A stretch of 64,000 nt of DNA. It comes from Halorarum salinum. GTDB taxonomy: Archaea; Halobacteriota; Halobacteria; Halobacteriales; Haloferacaceae. The position numbers and the translations under genes were made by a program. The DNA is taken from NCBI RefSeq assembly GCF_013402875.1, contig NZ_CP058579.1:3955273-4019272 (forward strand), read 5' to 3'. This document shows, one piece after another, positions 24,995 to 33,520 of the stretch; position 1 is the stretch's first letter, and each line of letters starts with the position of its first letter. A model generated the notes under the pieces. That model was not told the origin of the DNA, made no database searches, and saw nothing but the letters and a program-made list of their open reading frames with translations.

Positions 24995-25171
24995 CGTCCG
25001 ACCCGCACGACACGGCGGCCGGGCAAAAGCGCTCCTGTTTCCGGGCCCTTCGACGCCGGCGCGTCGATGCACGGACCGGCGCCGTGACCGGTCCTCGCAC
25101 GTCACGGACTGCGGGTCGAGGGTCGGCGAGGGGGGTCCGGGGGTTCGCCGGCGGTTCGACGACGCCGGGCG

Positions 25172-26818
25172 TCAGGCCGCGCCCCCGTGTTCGCGCTCGC
25201 GGAGCTTCACGCGCTGGATCTTCCCGGTCTCGGTCCGCGGCAGCCCCTCGACGAACGAGACCGCGCGGGGGTACTTGTACGGCGCCAGCGTGTTCTTGAC
25301 GTGGTCCTGGATCGACCCCGCGAGGTCGTCGCCGGCGTCCGCGCCGTCCGCCGGGACGACGAACGCCTTGACGATCTGTCCCCGCTCGTCGTCGGGCGAA
25401 CCGACGACCGCCACCTCCGAGACGGCGTCGAGCTCCTGGATGACGTTCTCGACCTCCGGGCCGGGGATGTTGTACCCCGAGGAGATGATGAGGTCGTCGC
25501 GCCGCGACTTGTACTCCAGTCGCCCGTCCGGCCGATGGACGAAGATGTCGCCGGGGTAGCTCCAGCCGTCGACGACCGACTCGGCCTGCTTGTCGGGGCG
25601 GCCCCAGTAGCTGATCCCGGTCGGGCCCCTGACCGCGAGCAGGCCGGCCTCGCCGCGCTCGAGCTCCTCGTGGGTGTCCGGGTCGACGACCTTGCACTCG
25701 TAGCCCGGGACCGGGAAGCCCGTCGCGGAGGGGTCGACGTCGCCGTCGTAGCGGTGGCTGACGAAGATGTGGAGCATCTCCGTCGTCCCGATGCCGTCGA
25801 GTAGCGTGATGCCGTAGTCCTCCTCGAACGTCTCGAAGGTGCTCGGGGCCAGCGGCTCGCCCGCGCTCATCCCCGCGCGGAGCGAGGAGAGGTCGTACTC
25901 CTCGGGCGCGTTCGGGTGCCCCGAGAGCATCTGGTTGAACGCCGTGGGGATGGAGCACAGCACGGTGATGCCGTGGGCCTCGACCGCCTCGAGCAGGTCC
26001 TCCGGCGTCGCGTCCTCGACGAGGCTCGTCGTCGCGCCGAACCGGAGCGGGAACGTGACGAGGTCGCCGTATCCGTACGCGAACGGCAGCGGCGGGTTCC
26101 CGCCGAACACGTCCTCGCGGGTCGGTTCGAGGCAGTACCGGGCGTACGTGTCCGCCGACGCGAGCAGCTGCCGGTGGGTGTGGATCGCGCCCTTCGGCCG
26201 TCCGGTCGTCCCGCTGGTGTACAGCATCAGCGCGAGGTCGTCACGCTCGGTGTCGTGGGCGTCGAGTTCGGCGTCGCCGGCCTCGAGCAGGTCGTCGAAG
26301 CGACGGTGGTCGTGGTCGACGTCGGCGCCGCGCTCGGCGACGACGATCTCCTCCAGCGTGTCGAGTTCGGGCGCCGCCTCCTCCAGTTCGTCGAGGAGGT
26401 CGTCGTAGACGACGGCGTGGGTCACGCCGGCGTCGTTCACGATGTACTCGAGCTCCTTCGCGCGGAGCAGCTTCATCGACGGGAGCGCGACCGCGCCGAG
26501 CTTCTGGACCGCGAGACACGCGACGATCGCCTCCGGCCGGTTCGGGAACCGCACGAGGACGCGGTGGCCCGGCTCGACGCCGAGGTCCGCCAGCGCGTTC
26601 CCGAAGCCGTTCACTCGCTCCTGCAGTTCGGCGTACGTGGTCTCCCCGTCCCCGAAGCGGATCGCCACGTCCCCCCCGCGCCCGTCCGCGACGTGTCGGT
26701 CGACCAGCTCGGTCGCGACGTTGATCGACTGCGGGTAGTGCGCCTCCGGGACCGTGTGCAACAGGTCCGGCCCCGCGTCCGCGTCCGGCAGCTTTTCTCC
26801 CGGAACGTGAGCTTGCAT
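25172..26818 (-). CDS. Aryl-CoA ligase, 2-aminobenzoate/benzoate-CoA ligase-like
   Basis: 548 residues. AMP-binding motif LYTSGTTGRPKGAIHTH near residue 195, IGTTEMLH for the adenine site, WSYPGDIF and the hinge/catalytic part ending PRTETGKIQRVKLRE with the conserved Lys. The opening VPEAHYPQSINVATELVDRHV matches benzoate/2-aminobenzoate-CoA ligases, so an aromatic acid is the likeliest substrate. It has its own TATA element at 26843-26852, just upstream of ATG 26818, and sits next to CoA-transferase, Rieske and amidohydrolase genes on the same strand. Confidence 0.85.
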   Translation of the reverse strand: MQAHVPGEKLPDADAGPDLLHTVPEAHYPQSINVATELVDRHVADGRGGDVAIRFGDGETTYAELQERVNGFGNALADLGVEPGHRVLVRFPNRPEAIVACLAVQKLGAVALPSMKLLRAKELEYIVNDAGVTHAVVYDDLLDELEEAAPELDTLEEIVVAERGADVDHDHRRFDDLLEAGDAELDAHDTERDDLALMLYTSGTTGRPKGAIHTHRQLLASADTYARYCLEPTREDVFGGNPPLPFAYGYGDLVTFPLRFGATTSLVEDATPEDLLEAVEAHGITVLCSIPTAFNQMLSGHPNAPEEYDLSSLRAGMSAGEPLAPSTFETFEEDYGITLLDGIGTTEMLHIFVSHRYDGDVDPSATGFPVPGYECKVVDPDTHEELERGEAGLLAVRGPTGISYWGRPDKQAESVVDGWSYPGDIFVHRPDGRLEYKSRRDDLIISSGYNIPGPEVENVIQELDAVSEVAVVGSPDDERGQIVKAFVVPADGADAGDDLAGSIQDHVKNTLAPYKYPRAVSFVEGLPRTETGKIQRVKLREREHGGAA

Positions 26819-26842
26819 AGCAAGCGACAATGTAGACGGGTG

Positions 26843-26852
26843 GAATATAGAA
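26843..26852 (-). promoter_or_regulatory. TATA promoter of aryl-CoA ligase gene
   Basis: CTATATTCCA on the minus strand, 25-34 bp upstream of ATG 26818, which suits a leaderless transcript. Confidence 0.5.
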
Positions 26853-26958
26853 GTTCCTACCGAGTCGATGGTGAGGTTACGATTCGAGCACGAATCGGAG
26901 CGCCCCCGTGCGAGTCGGGGAGAGCCGTCCCCCACCCCGAACGCGGCCGGATCGTCGC

Positions 26959-27732
26959 CTAGCCGGTCCAGAAGCCGTCGGGGTCGAACTCCCGGACGAG
27001 GTCGAGTTCCTCGTCGGTCGGCGTCCCGGTCGTCGCGACCGGCTCGTCGCACACGTCCTCGCTGGTTCTGAGCTCCCACGGGAAGTCCGCGGCGACCTCG
27101 CCGGCCTCGACGCCCGGGTGTCGGCTCCGCAGGTGGAGTTCGCCGTCCTCGAAGCCGAACGTCGCCTTCGTCGTGACGAGCGCGGCGGGGCCGCCGCCCG
27201 GGAGTCCCTCGCGCTCGCGCCAGTCGCCGCCCTCGCCGTGGCCCGGGCTGGTCACGTACTCGACGCGCTCGACGAACCGCCGCGGCTCGTGGGCCATCAG
27301 GATCACCGTTCGACCGGCCATGCAGGCGATGTCGCAGGCGCCGCCGCTCCCGGGGAGCCTGACCTCCCGGTCGCCGGCGCGGACGCGCGTCGTGTTCAGG
27401 TTGCCGTACCGGTCGATCTCCGCCCCGCCGAGGAAGCCGACGTCGACGTCGCCGCGGGCGAGCCGCCCCATCACGTCGCCCATGTGGGTCGTCGACACGG
27501 CGCGGTTCAGGTTCGGCAGGTCACACATGGTGTGGAGGAACCCGTCCGCCGGGTCGTCCCTGACGACGCCGCTCTCGAAGACGGACATCGCGTTCGGCGC
27601 GTGCGTGCTCACCGCGACCTGGAAGGCGATGAGCGGCAGCCGCATCCCCACGAACGCCACGTCGCCGTCCTCGATCTCGCGGGCGGCCGCGCTCACCATC
27701 AGTTCCCGCGGCGTGTACCCCTCACTGGCCAT
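26959..27732 (-). CDS. CoA-transferase subunit B (glutaconate/IpdB-like)
   Basis: 257 residues. Matches the beta subunit of class I CoA-transferases: SVFESGVVRDDP, with the catalytic Glu position filled; GFLGGAEIDRYGNLNTTRV; and LPGSGGACDIACMAGRTVI. It overlaps the subunit A gene by 11 bp, so both should form one heterodimer. Related IpdAB proteins act as ring-opening hydrolases in steroid breakdown and lack the Glu; retention of Glu here favours a true CoA transfer reaction. Confidence 0.82.
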   Translation of the reverse strand: MASEGYTPRELMVSAAAREIEDGDVAFVGMRLPLIAFQVAVSTHAPNAMSVFESGVVRDDPADGFLHTMCDLPNLNRAVSTTHMGDVMGRLARGDVDVGFLGGAEIDRYGNLNTTRVRAGDREVRLPGSGGACDIACMAGRTVILMAHEPRRFVERVEYVTSPGHGEGGDWREREGLPGGGPAALVTTKATFGFEDGELHLRSRHPGVEAGEVAADFPWELRTSEDVCDEPVATTGTPTDEELDLVREFDPDGFWTG

Positions 27733-28636
27733 AGCGCACCTCCGCGGCGACGGTCGGCTCGGTCACCGACAGGTCCCGGTCGATCAGTCCGCGGTACTCC
27801 TCCCGGCCGTCGACGCCGTGGATCCACTCGTCGGCCCACTCGTCGAAGCCGTCCCGGGTCGCCTCGGCGTACTCGAGGAAGAACTCGTTGTCGCGGTCGT
27901 AGTGGCCCGCGACGGGGGAGGGGTGGGCGCCGAACGGGACCTCCACCACCGCGTCCACCTGCTCGCGGGTGATGCGGGTCCTGCTCGGGTCGCTCTTGAT
28001 GACCGACTCGTCGACGACCTCCTCTGCCGTGACGAGGACGTGGTCGGCCGCCCGGACCGCCTCGTAGGTGATGCCCGCGTTCCCCCAGAGGTGCGCGTCG
28101 CCGGTCGGCGCCGCCCGCTGGACGTGGACGACCGCCCAGTCGGGGGCGATGGCCGGCACCTGCACGACGCGCTGCCCCTCGAACGGGTCCTCGGCCACCT
28201 CGAACTGCGGCTCGGCGGCGATGTCGCTGCCGAGCAGCGACCTGGTCGGGAGGTACGGCACCCCCATCGACGCCGCCCGGAGCGCGAGCGAGACCGAGAG
28301 GTTCGAGTGGTTCTCCACCTCGAGGGCGCCGCCCTCGACGGCGCGGCGGAAGTTGTAGCCGCTCCCCGCGCTCACGTTCCCTATCCACGCCGCGCGGATT
28401 CGCGAGACGAGTCCGGCCCCCACCAGCTGGTCGAACAGCACGTCGCTGATGGGGCCGACGAGCGTCAGATCGTCGATGCCCTGCCGGACGAGTTCGTGGC
28501 CCGCGGCGAACGGGACGGCGTGTTCGAGCGCCAGCCCCGCCGCGACGGAACTCCCGGCGTCCATCCGTGAGACGGCCTCGGCCATCCCCGTGGTCTTGTC
28601 CCTCGGCACACGTTGGAACCGGTGGCCCGCGACCAT
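27722..28636 (-). CDS. CoA-transferase subunit A (glutaconate/IpdA-like)
   Basis: 304 residues from ATG 28636. N-terminal DKTTGMAEAVSRMDAGSSVAAGLALEH and LTLVGPISDVLFDQLVGAG match alpha subunits of class I CoA-transferases; GNVSAGSGYNFRRAVEGG is the segment that faces the partner. Start 28636 includes a short basic N-terminus; the Met seventeen residues later is also possible. It lies 95 bp downstream of the Rieske ferredoxin gene, in the same minus-strand series. Confidence 0.8.
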   Translation of the reverse strand: MVAGHRFQRVPRDKTTGMAEAVSRMDAGSSVAAGLALEHAVPFAAGHELVRQGIDDLTLVGPISDVLFDQLVGAGLVSRIRAAWIGNVSAGSGYNFRRAVEGGALEVENHSNLSVSLALRAASMGVPYLPTRSLLGSDIAAEPQFEVAEDPFEGQRVVQVPAIAPDWAVVHVQRAAPTGDAHLWGNAGITYEAVRAADHVLVTAEEVVDESVIKSDPSRTRITREQVDAVVEVPFGAHPSPVAGHYDRDNEFFLEYAEATRDGFDEWADEWIHGVDGREEYRGLIDRDLSVTEPTVAAEVRYGQ

Positions 28637-28730
28637 AAAACTACACACGCCGGGAGGGGTCGTCCCGACGAAGGGGGCCGCGGCGGCGAGGAACGCGACC
28701 GACGCCGGGGGTCGACGCCCGGCCGCCGGG

Positions 28731-29120
28731 TCAGATGCGCACCAGCACGTCGCCGTCCTCGACCTTGCAGTCGAAGGTGCCGATCCGCTTGCCCGACGCC
28801 TCGTGCTCGCCCGTCTCCAGGTCCCAGGACCAGAGGTGCCACGGGCAGGACACCGTCTTCGACTCCGCGTCGACGCCGCCCCGCGTCCCCGTCCAGGTGT
28901 CCTCGGCGTTGATCTTCTCCTCGCCGGCCTTGCACAGCGGCGCCCCCTGGTGGGCACACCGGTTGCTGATCGCGTGGAACCCGTCGCCGGCGTTGAACAC
29001 CGCGACCTCGATGCCGCCCACGTCGAACCCGACGCCCTCCCCCTCGGGGATCTCCGCCGCCGAGGCGACCCTCGTGAAGCCGTCGTCCCGGCCGTCGGTG
29101 GATGAGTTCTCGCGGCTCAT
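28731..29120 (-). CDS. Rieske 2Fe-2S ferredoxin
   Basis: 129 residues from ATG 29120. Cluster ligands are the Cys/His pairs in NRCAHQGAPLC and VSCPWHLWSWD. The protein is only the Rieske domain, with no catalytic domain, so it is a soluble electron carrier of the kind that feeds oxygenases. No reductase or oxygenase alpha subunit is adjacent; the nearest oxygenase genes are the Paa set 11-15 kb away. It lies 2 bp after the amidohydrolase gene. Confidence 0.87.
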   Translation of the reverse strand: MSRENSSTDGRDDGFTRVASAAEIPEGEGVGFDVGGIEVAVFNAGDGFHAISNRCAHQGAPLCKAGEEKINAEDTWTGTRGGVDAESKTVSCPWHLWSWDLETGEHEASGKRIGTFDCKVEDGDVLVRI

Positions 29121-29122
29121 GG

Positions 29123-30256
29123 CTAGATGTTCAGGATCTCGGTCGCGTTGCCGCTCAAAACGTGCTCCCGGAGGTCGTCGTCGAACGCGTTCGAGGTGTA
29201 GAACCACGTCGGCGGGTCCAGCGTCTGGTGGGGCCAGTCGCTGGAGTAGGTGAACATCTCGTCCGCGAGCGACAGGTCGAGCAGTTTCCGCGCCTCCCCG
29301 GAGTTTCTCGGCAGCGCGAACGGCTGGGTACAGAGGTAGACGTTCTCCCGGAGGTACTCGCTGGGGGCCTGTTGGAGGTACCGCTCGCCGGACTCCATCT
29401 TCCGCGGGGTGATCTGGACGTCGTCGGGGTGCATCTCGTAGAACTCGTCCATCCGGTAGCGCAGGAACGGGCTCCACCAGTGGCCGGCCTCCTGGAAGAC
29501 CACGTTCAGGTCGGGGAACTCGTCGAACACCCCGCGCATGATCATGTTGACGACGTTCACCATCCCGTGGAGCGGCCAGTCGAAGCCGAGCACCTCGGTC
29601 CAGGTCAGCATGTCGTCGCCGACGTAGGAGTGCTGGGGCCAGTACGCGAGCGACCCGTGGAGCAGCAGCGGGAGGTCGTGCTCGACGAGTTTCTCGAAGA
29701 CGGGGTCGAACCGCTCGTTCCCCCACGGTACCTTCGGGTCGAACCACGAGTAGGCGGCGACGATTCCGTCCTCCGAGGCGACCCGGTCGATTTCGGCTAC
29801 CGCGTACTCCGGGTCCCACTTGGGCACCATCATCGCCGTGTACATCCCCTCGTCGACGAAGTTGTCGAGCATGTAGTCGTTCGCCGCCTGACAGACGGCG
29901 TTCTTCAGCACGGGGTGGTGCTGGAGGGTGAGGTTGTTGATGCCCGGGTTGACGATCGGTTCGTCGACCGCGATCCCCTCGCAGGCCTCCCGGACGTCCT
30001 CCGCGTACTTCGCCCGGCCCTGGGTGAACAGGCCCTCCTGACCCTCCTCGATTCCGTAGGCCGCGTCCCACTTGCCGGCGATGGGGGTCGCCCCGAACTC
30101 GGTCGTCAGTTTGTCGAGCGCCCGGTCGTCCTCGACGTACGCCAGCAACTCGTCCTCCACGGGGTTGACGTGGAAGTCCATGTCGACGATGTACTCCTCG
30201 AAGGCCTCCTCGGGGACCTCCGCGTCCGGATCGAGCCGTTTGACCGACGATGACAT
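29123..30256 (-). CDS. Amidohydrolase family 2 protein (COG2159, decarboxylase/hydrolase)
   Basis: 377 residues from ATG 30256; a GTG seven codons upstream is less likely. Metal-site motifs of the ACMSD-like TIM-barrel family are visible: IVDMDFHVNP near the N-terminus, LLLHGSLAYWP in the middle, VVFQEAGHWW, and FTYSSDWPHQTLDPP near the end. Members are metal-dependent decarboxylases or hydrolases, many acting on aromatic acids. First gene of the series amidohydrolase-Rieske-CoA transferase-ligase-MaoC. A 20-bp palindromic site lies just upstream. Confidence 0.82.
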   Translation of the reverse strand: MSSSVKRLDPDAEVPEEAFEEYIVDMDFHVNPVEDELLAYVEDDRALDKLTTEFGATPIAGKWDAAYGIEEGQEGLFTQGRAKYAEDVREACEGIAVDEPIVNPGINNLTLQHHPVLKNAVCQAANDYMLDNFVDEGMYTAMMVPKWDPEYAVAEIDRVASEDGIVAAYSWFDPKVPWGNERFDPVFEKLVEHDLPLLLHGSLAYWPQHSYVGDDMLTWTEVLGFDWPLHGMVNVVNMIMRGVFDEFPDLNVVFQEAGHWWSPFLRYRMDEFYEMHPDDVQITPRKMESGERYLQQAPSEYLRENVYLCTQPFALPRNSGEARKLLDLSLADEMFTYSSDWPHQTLDPPTWFYTSNAFDDDLREHVLSGNATEILNI

Positions 30257-30269
30257 GTCCCAACGAGGG

Positions 30270-30289
30270 ACGTTCACCGCATTGAACGT
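30270..30289. promoter_or_regulatory. Palindromic operator candidate upstream of amidohydrolase operon
   Basis: ACGTTCA-CCGCAT-TGAACGT, a perfect 7-bp inverted repeat with a 6-bp spacer, 14 bp before ATG 30256. The position at the transcription start suits a dimeric regulator; the IclR-family protein encoded at 45724-46485 is a candidate, but nothing proves the link. Confidence 0.5.
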
Positions 30290-30398
30290 TCTGGTGGGCG
30301 TTCCGGCGGTCGACGGGGCCGGCGCGCGTCGGCGCGGGGGATGGCGGGCGCTACTCGCGGGACCGTCCCGACTGGTGCCGGTCCGCGCGCGTCGACGG

Positions 30399-31784
30399 TT
30401 ACGCCTGGTCGCGGTGGTCGAAGAACCGCCGCGACTTGAGTTCGTACCGCGGGAGGCTCCGGGGCGTCTGGATCTCGAAGTCGATCCCGACGCCGACGGC
30501 CTCCTGCATCTCCGCCCGCAGTTCGTCCCGGAGGTCGGGGTAGCCGTCCCCGTCCAGTTCGGGGTCGGCCTCCATCTTCACCGTCATCCGATCGTTGCCC
30601 GACTCGCGGTCGACGTGGATCTCGTAGTGGGGCGTCGCGCCCGGAACCCCCGTCATGATCTCCTCGATCGCGCGGGGGTAGACGTTCGTCCCGCGGATCG
30701 TGAGCATGTTGTCGGTGCGGTCCAGCACGCCGCCCTTGAAGAACTTCCAGGTGAGGTCCGTGTCGTAGACGTCCGATGCGTCGTGGTACATCTCGACGAT
30801 GTCGTGTGACCGGTACCGGAGCGTGAGCCCCGGGGCGGTCGGGATGTGCGCGGTGATGATGTGCTCGCCCCGGGCGCCGTCCTCCTCGATCACCTCGTCG
30901 GTCGCCGGGTCGACGACCGTCGAGTAGTAGTACGGTTCGACCGGGCTGATGCCGCCGGACTCGACGTTCATCGTCGTCGCGATGTAGATCGACTCCGACT
31001 GGCCGTAGGTGTCCGACACGTCGGCGCCCCAGCCCTCCTCGATCCGGGACCGGACGGAGTCGACGAACGGACCCTTCTCGCCCGCGTGGACGGTGAGTCG
31101 GACGCTGGTGTCGGCCAGGTCGACCCCCATCTCGTCGGCCTTCTCGAGCAGGTACATCGCGTACGTCGGCGTCATGACCACGACGTCCGGGTCGACGTTC
31201 ACGATGTCCTTGACGCGCTCCTCTGTGGACTGGCCGGCGCCGCTCCTGACGGTCGCGCCCAGGCGCCGCGCGCCCCAGTACGCGCTCCAGAAGCCGAGGA
31301 ACGTGCCGAAGGGGAACGCGAAGTAGAACGTGTCCTCCGGCCGGACGCCGCACCGCCAGAAGCCGTAGTTCCACGCGTCGCCGACCGCCTTCGTCGCCGG
31401 TTCCGTGATCGCCTCCTGGAGGGGCTCGCCGGTCGTCCCGCTCGTCTGGAACCGGTAGAGGTGGTGTTCGGCGCCCGAGGGGTCCCGGCCGCGGAACGGG
31501 TCCCCGCCGTGTTCCCTCTGGATGCGCATCAGTTCGGGCTTGTCGATGATGGGCACCTTCGTGTTGAAGTCCTCCAGCGTCCGGATGTCGGCGGGTTCGA
31601 CGCCGGCGTCGTCGTAGATCTCCCGGTAGAACGGGACGTTCTCGTAGGCGTACTCGACGTTCCGCCGGATCCGACGGAGGTGGAGTTCGTCGAGGTCCTC
31701 CCGCGACATCGTCTCCATGTGCTCGTTCCAGTGCTCGTTGTCGTGCGCCGCGTCGTTGTACCGGGATCGGAAGGTGTCGCGCAT
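30399..31784 (-). CDS. paaK: Phenylacetate-CoA ligase family protein
   Basis: 461 residues from ATG 31784. It opens with RRIRRNVEYAYENVPFYREIYDDAG, the typical PaaK start, has the phosphate loop TSGTTGEPLQEA, and DTYGQSESIYIATTM for the adenine site; the C-terminal domain carries RGTNVYPRAIEEIM. The enzyme converts phenylacetate or a related aromatic acid to its CoA thioester. It follows a small protein gene with a 1-bp stop/start overlap and lies next to the importer binding-protein gene, transcribed the other way. Confidence 0.85.
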   Translation of the reverse strand: MRDTFRSRYNDAAHDNEHWNEHMETMSREDLDELHLRRIRRNVEYAYENVPFYREIYDDAGVEPADIRTLEDFNTKVPIIDKPELMRIQREHGGDPFRGRDPSGAEHHLYRFQTSGTTGEPLQEAITEPATKAVGDAWNYGFWRCGVRPEDTFYFAFPFGTFLGFWSAYWGARRLGATVRSGAGQSTEERVKDIVNVDPDVVVMTPTYAMYLLEKADEMGVDLADTSVRLTVHAGEKGPFVDSVRSRIEEGWGADVSDTYGQSESIYIATTMNVESGGISPVEPYYYSTVVDPATDEVIEEDGARGEHIITAHIPTAPGLTLRYRSHDIVEMYHDASDVYDTDLTWKFFKGGVLDRTDNMLTIRGTNVYPRAIEEIMTGVPGATPHYEIHVDRESGNDRMTVKMEADPELDGDGYPDLRDELRAEMQEAVGVGIDFEIQTPRSLPRYELKSRRFFDHRDQA

Positions 31785-32005
31785 CACTCGGAGTCCTCGC
31801 GTTCGATCGGTTCCTCCAGTTCCGGCGTCGTCCCGGACTCGGCACCCATCTCCCACATGATGCGGTGACAGAGGACGTCCGCCTGGTGGGCCGAGGTGGC
31901 GACGACCGGTATCGCGGCGTCGTCGCGCACCTCCTGGATGAGCGACCGTGCCCGGGAGATCCGGTCGGAGATCTCGGCGCGTGTCATGCTATCGTCTCTC
32001 GACAT
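31784..32005 (-). CDS. Small protein co-transcribed with PaaK-like ligase
   Basis: 73 residues from ATG 32005 (MSRDDSMTRAEISDRISRAR). Probably two helices and one strand (AAIPVVATSAHQADVLCHRI), acidic C-terminus. I do not recognise it. Its TGA overlaps the ATG of the ligase gene by one base, implying tight coupling. An in-frame TTG at 32023 would add six residues, but the TATA position favours 32005. Confidence 0.6.
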   Translation of the reverse strand: MSRDDSMTRAEISDRISRARSLIQEVRDDAAIPVVATSAHQADVLCHRIMWEMGAESGTTPELEEPIEREDSE

Positions 32006-32030
32006 CGTGGAGTCGGTGGTCAAGAATCCC

Positions 32031-32040
32031 CATAAACGTT
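32031..32040 (-). promoter_or_regulatory. TATA promoter of the paaK-like operon
   Basis: AACGTTTATG on the minus strand, centred about 30 bp upstream of ATG 32005, as expected for a nearly leaderless mRNA. Confidence 0.45.
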
Positions 32041-32174
32041 ACGTGAGGTTTCCGTCACGGCGCCTTCGTGTCGCCGAGGTCGGCGCACGAGCCAGTTCGA
32101 CCGCGGCCGAAGGATCGCTAACCGGCCGGTAGGGGGATTCTCTCAGCCCGTCAGCCGGAAAAACTGACCGGTAC

Positions 32175-32182
32175 TTATAAAA
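32175..32182 (+). promoter_or_regulatory. TATA promoter of importer binding-protein gene
   Basis: TTATAAAA, 24-31 bp upstream of ATG 32206; one of the clearest TATA boxes in the window. Confidence 0.65.
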
Positions 32183-32205
32183 GAGAGCTAACGTACTGAT
32201 AGTTC

Positions 32206-33414
32206 ATGTCCTACACAGACAGGAGATCGTTCCTCAAGGCGAGCGGTAGCGTGGCGGCGGCCGGCATCCTGGCAGGGTGTTCCGAGGGCGGCAACGGCGG
32301 CGGAAACGGCGGCTCCTCGGGACCGATCACCGTTGCCGCGCTCGAGCCGCTCTCCGGGCCGTTCTCCGCCTGGGCCGGGGTCCACCGAGCGGGCCTCCAG
32401 TTCGCCGTCGACGAGGTCAACGCCGACGGCGGCGTGCTCGACCGGGAACTCGAACTCGACGTGACCGACACCGGGTCCGACCCGGCGGAGGCCGACTCCG
32501 CGTTCAGGCGGTCGGTCGAACAGAACGGCGCCATCGTCTCGACCGGGGCGGTGTCCTCCGACGTGGGCCTCAGGGTCGCCCAGACCGCGGCGGAGCTGGA
32601 GGTTCCCCACTTCCTCCACATGTCCGGTACGGACGACGTCATCACGCAGGACACCCAGTACGTCTTCCGGGTCGGGCTGCTCCCGGCGTCGACGTACATC
32701 CGGGCGCAGGCCACCGCCTTCTCGGACGCCGGCTACTCGAGCCTGGGTGCCATCGTCGGCGACTACGCATGGGGCCGATCCGCCGAGTCGGCGATCGAGG
32801 AGTACTTCGACGCCGACGTGAACGTCCAGGTCGCGCCCCTCGGCGCGGACGACTTCAAGTCGTACATCCGCCAGATGCCCGACGACCTGGAGATGCTAAT
32901 CGCGAGCGGCCACCCGCCGGGGTCGGCCACCATCGCCAATCAGGTGTACGAACTCGGCTACACGCCCGACGTCGTCTCCGGGGCGAGCACCCCCCCACAG
33001 CTGCTCTCGGGCGTGCTGAGCGACGACGCCCTGGAGGGGTACGTCCACGTCCACCAGTCCGACCCCTACACCGACCAGTTCGTCGACGCCGCCGAAGGCT
33101 TCGGCGAGGAGAACGACGCGCAGTTCAACACGCACACGGCGTACGGCTACATGACGGGGAAGATGCTGGCAGCGGCGATCGAGGAGGCCGGCGAGGCCGA
33201 CCCGGCCGCTCTCGCCGAGGCCACCCGGAACATCCAGTTCGAGACGCTCAGCCCCGAACCGATGCAGTACTCCCAGTACGGCGAACTCGACCAGGCCGTC
33301 GTGACCTACAGCAGGATACTGCAGGAGGCGCCGTCGTACTACTCCGACGGCGAGTACAGCTACGAGGAACTGTTCCGGTCCGACCCCGTGCCGGCGCGCG
33401 AGCCGGGACAGTAA
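32206..33414 (+). CDS. ABC importer substrate-binding lipoprotein (LivK type)
   Basis: 402 residues. Tat signal DRRSFLKASGSVAAAGILAG with lipobox LAGC, a Gly/Asn linker, then the type I periplasmic-binding fold: ITVAALEPLSGPFSAWAG, LQFAVDEVNADGGVLDREL, VSTGAVSSDVGLRVA and a hinge region around GAIVGDYAWGRSAE. LivK-type proteins bind branched-chain amino acids, amides or aromatic acids; next to PaaK and Paa genes, an aromatic or aliphatic carboxylate is a fair guess. The permease genes follow after a 106-bp gap with a separate promoter. Confidence 0.87.
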   Translation: MSYTDRRSFLKASGSVAAAGILAGCSEGGNGGGNGGSSGPITVAALEPLSGPFSAWAGVHRAGLQFAVDEVNADGGVLDRELELDVTDTGSDPAEADSAFRRSVEQNGAIVSTGAVSSDVGLRVAQTAAELEVPHFLHMSGTDDVITQDTQYVFRVGLLPASTYIRAQATAFSDAGYSSLGAIVGDYAWGRSAESAIEEYFDADVNVQVAPLGADDFKSYIRQMPDDLEMLIASGHPPGSATIANQVYELGYTPDVVSGASTPPQLLSGVLSDDALEGYVHVHQSDPYTDQFVDAAEGFGEENDAQFNTHTAYGYMTGKMLAAAIEEAGEADPAALAEATRNIQFETLSPEPMQYSQYGELDQAVVTYSRILQEAPSYYSDGEYSYEELFRSDPVPAREPGQ

Positions 33415-33520
33415 CGCGGACGCTCCCCGGCGACGGGCCCGACGGCGATTTTTCGGCGGCCGGAGCTTCATGATAATCCGAAACATATACGACCCGGGCT
33501 GTGCCTCTTCGTAGTAGTAT

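Noticed and set aside
25082..25171. Possible extra small gene between MaoC and aryl-CoA ligase
   Set aside because: No start with a ribosome site or TATA, and no conserved-looking sequence.
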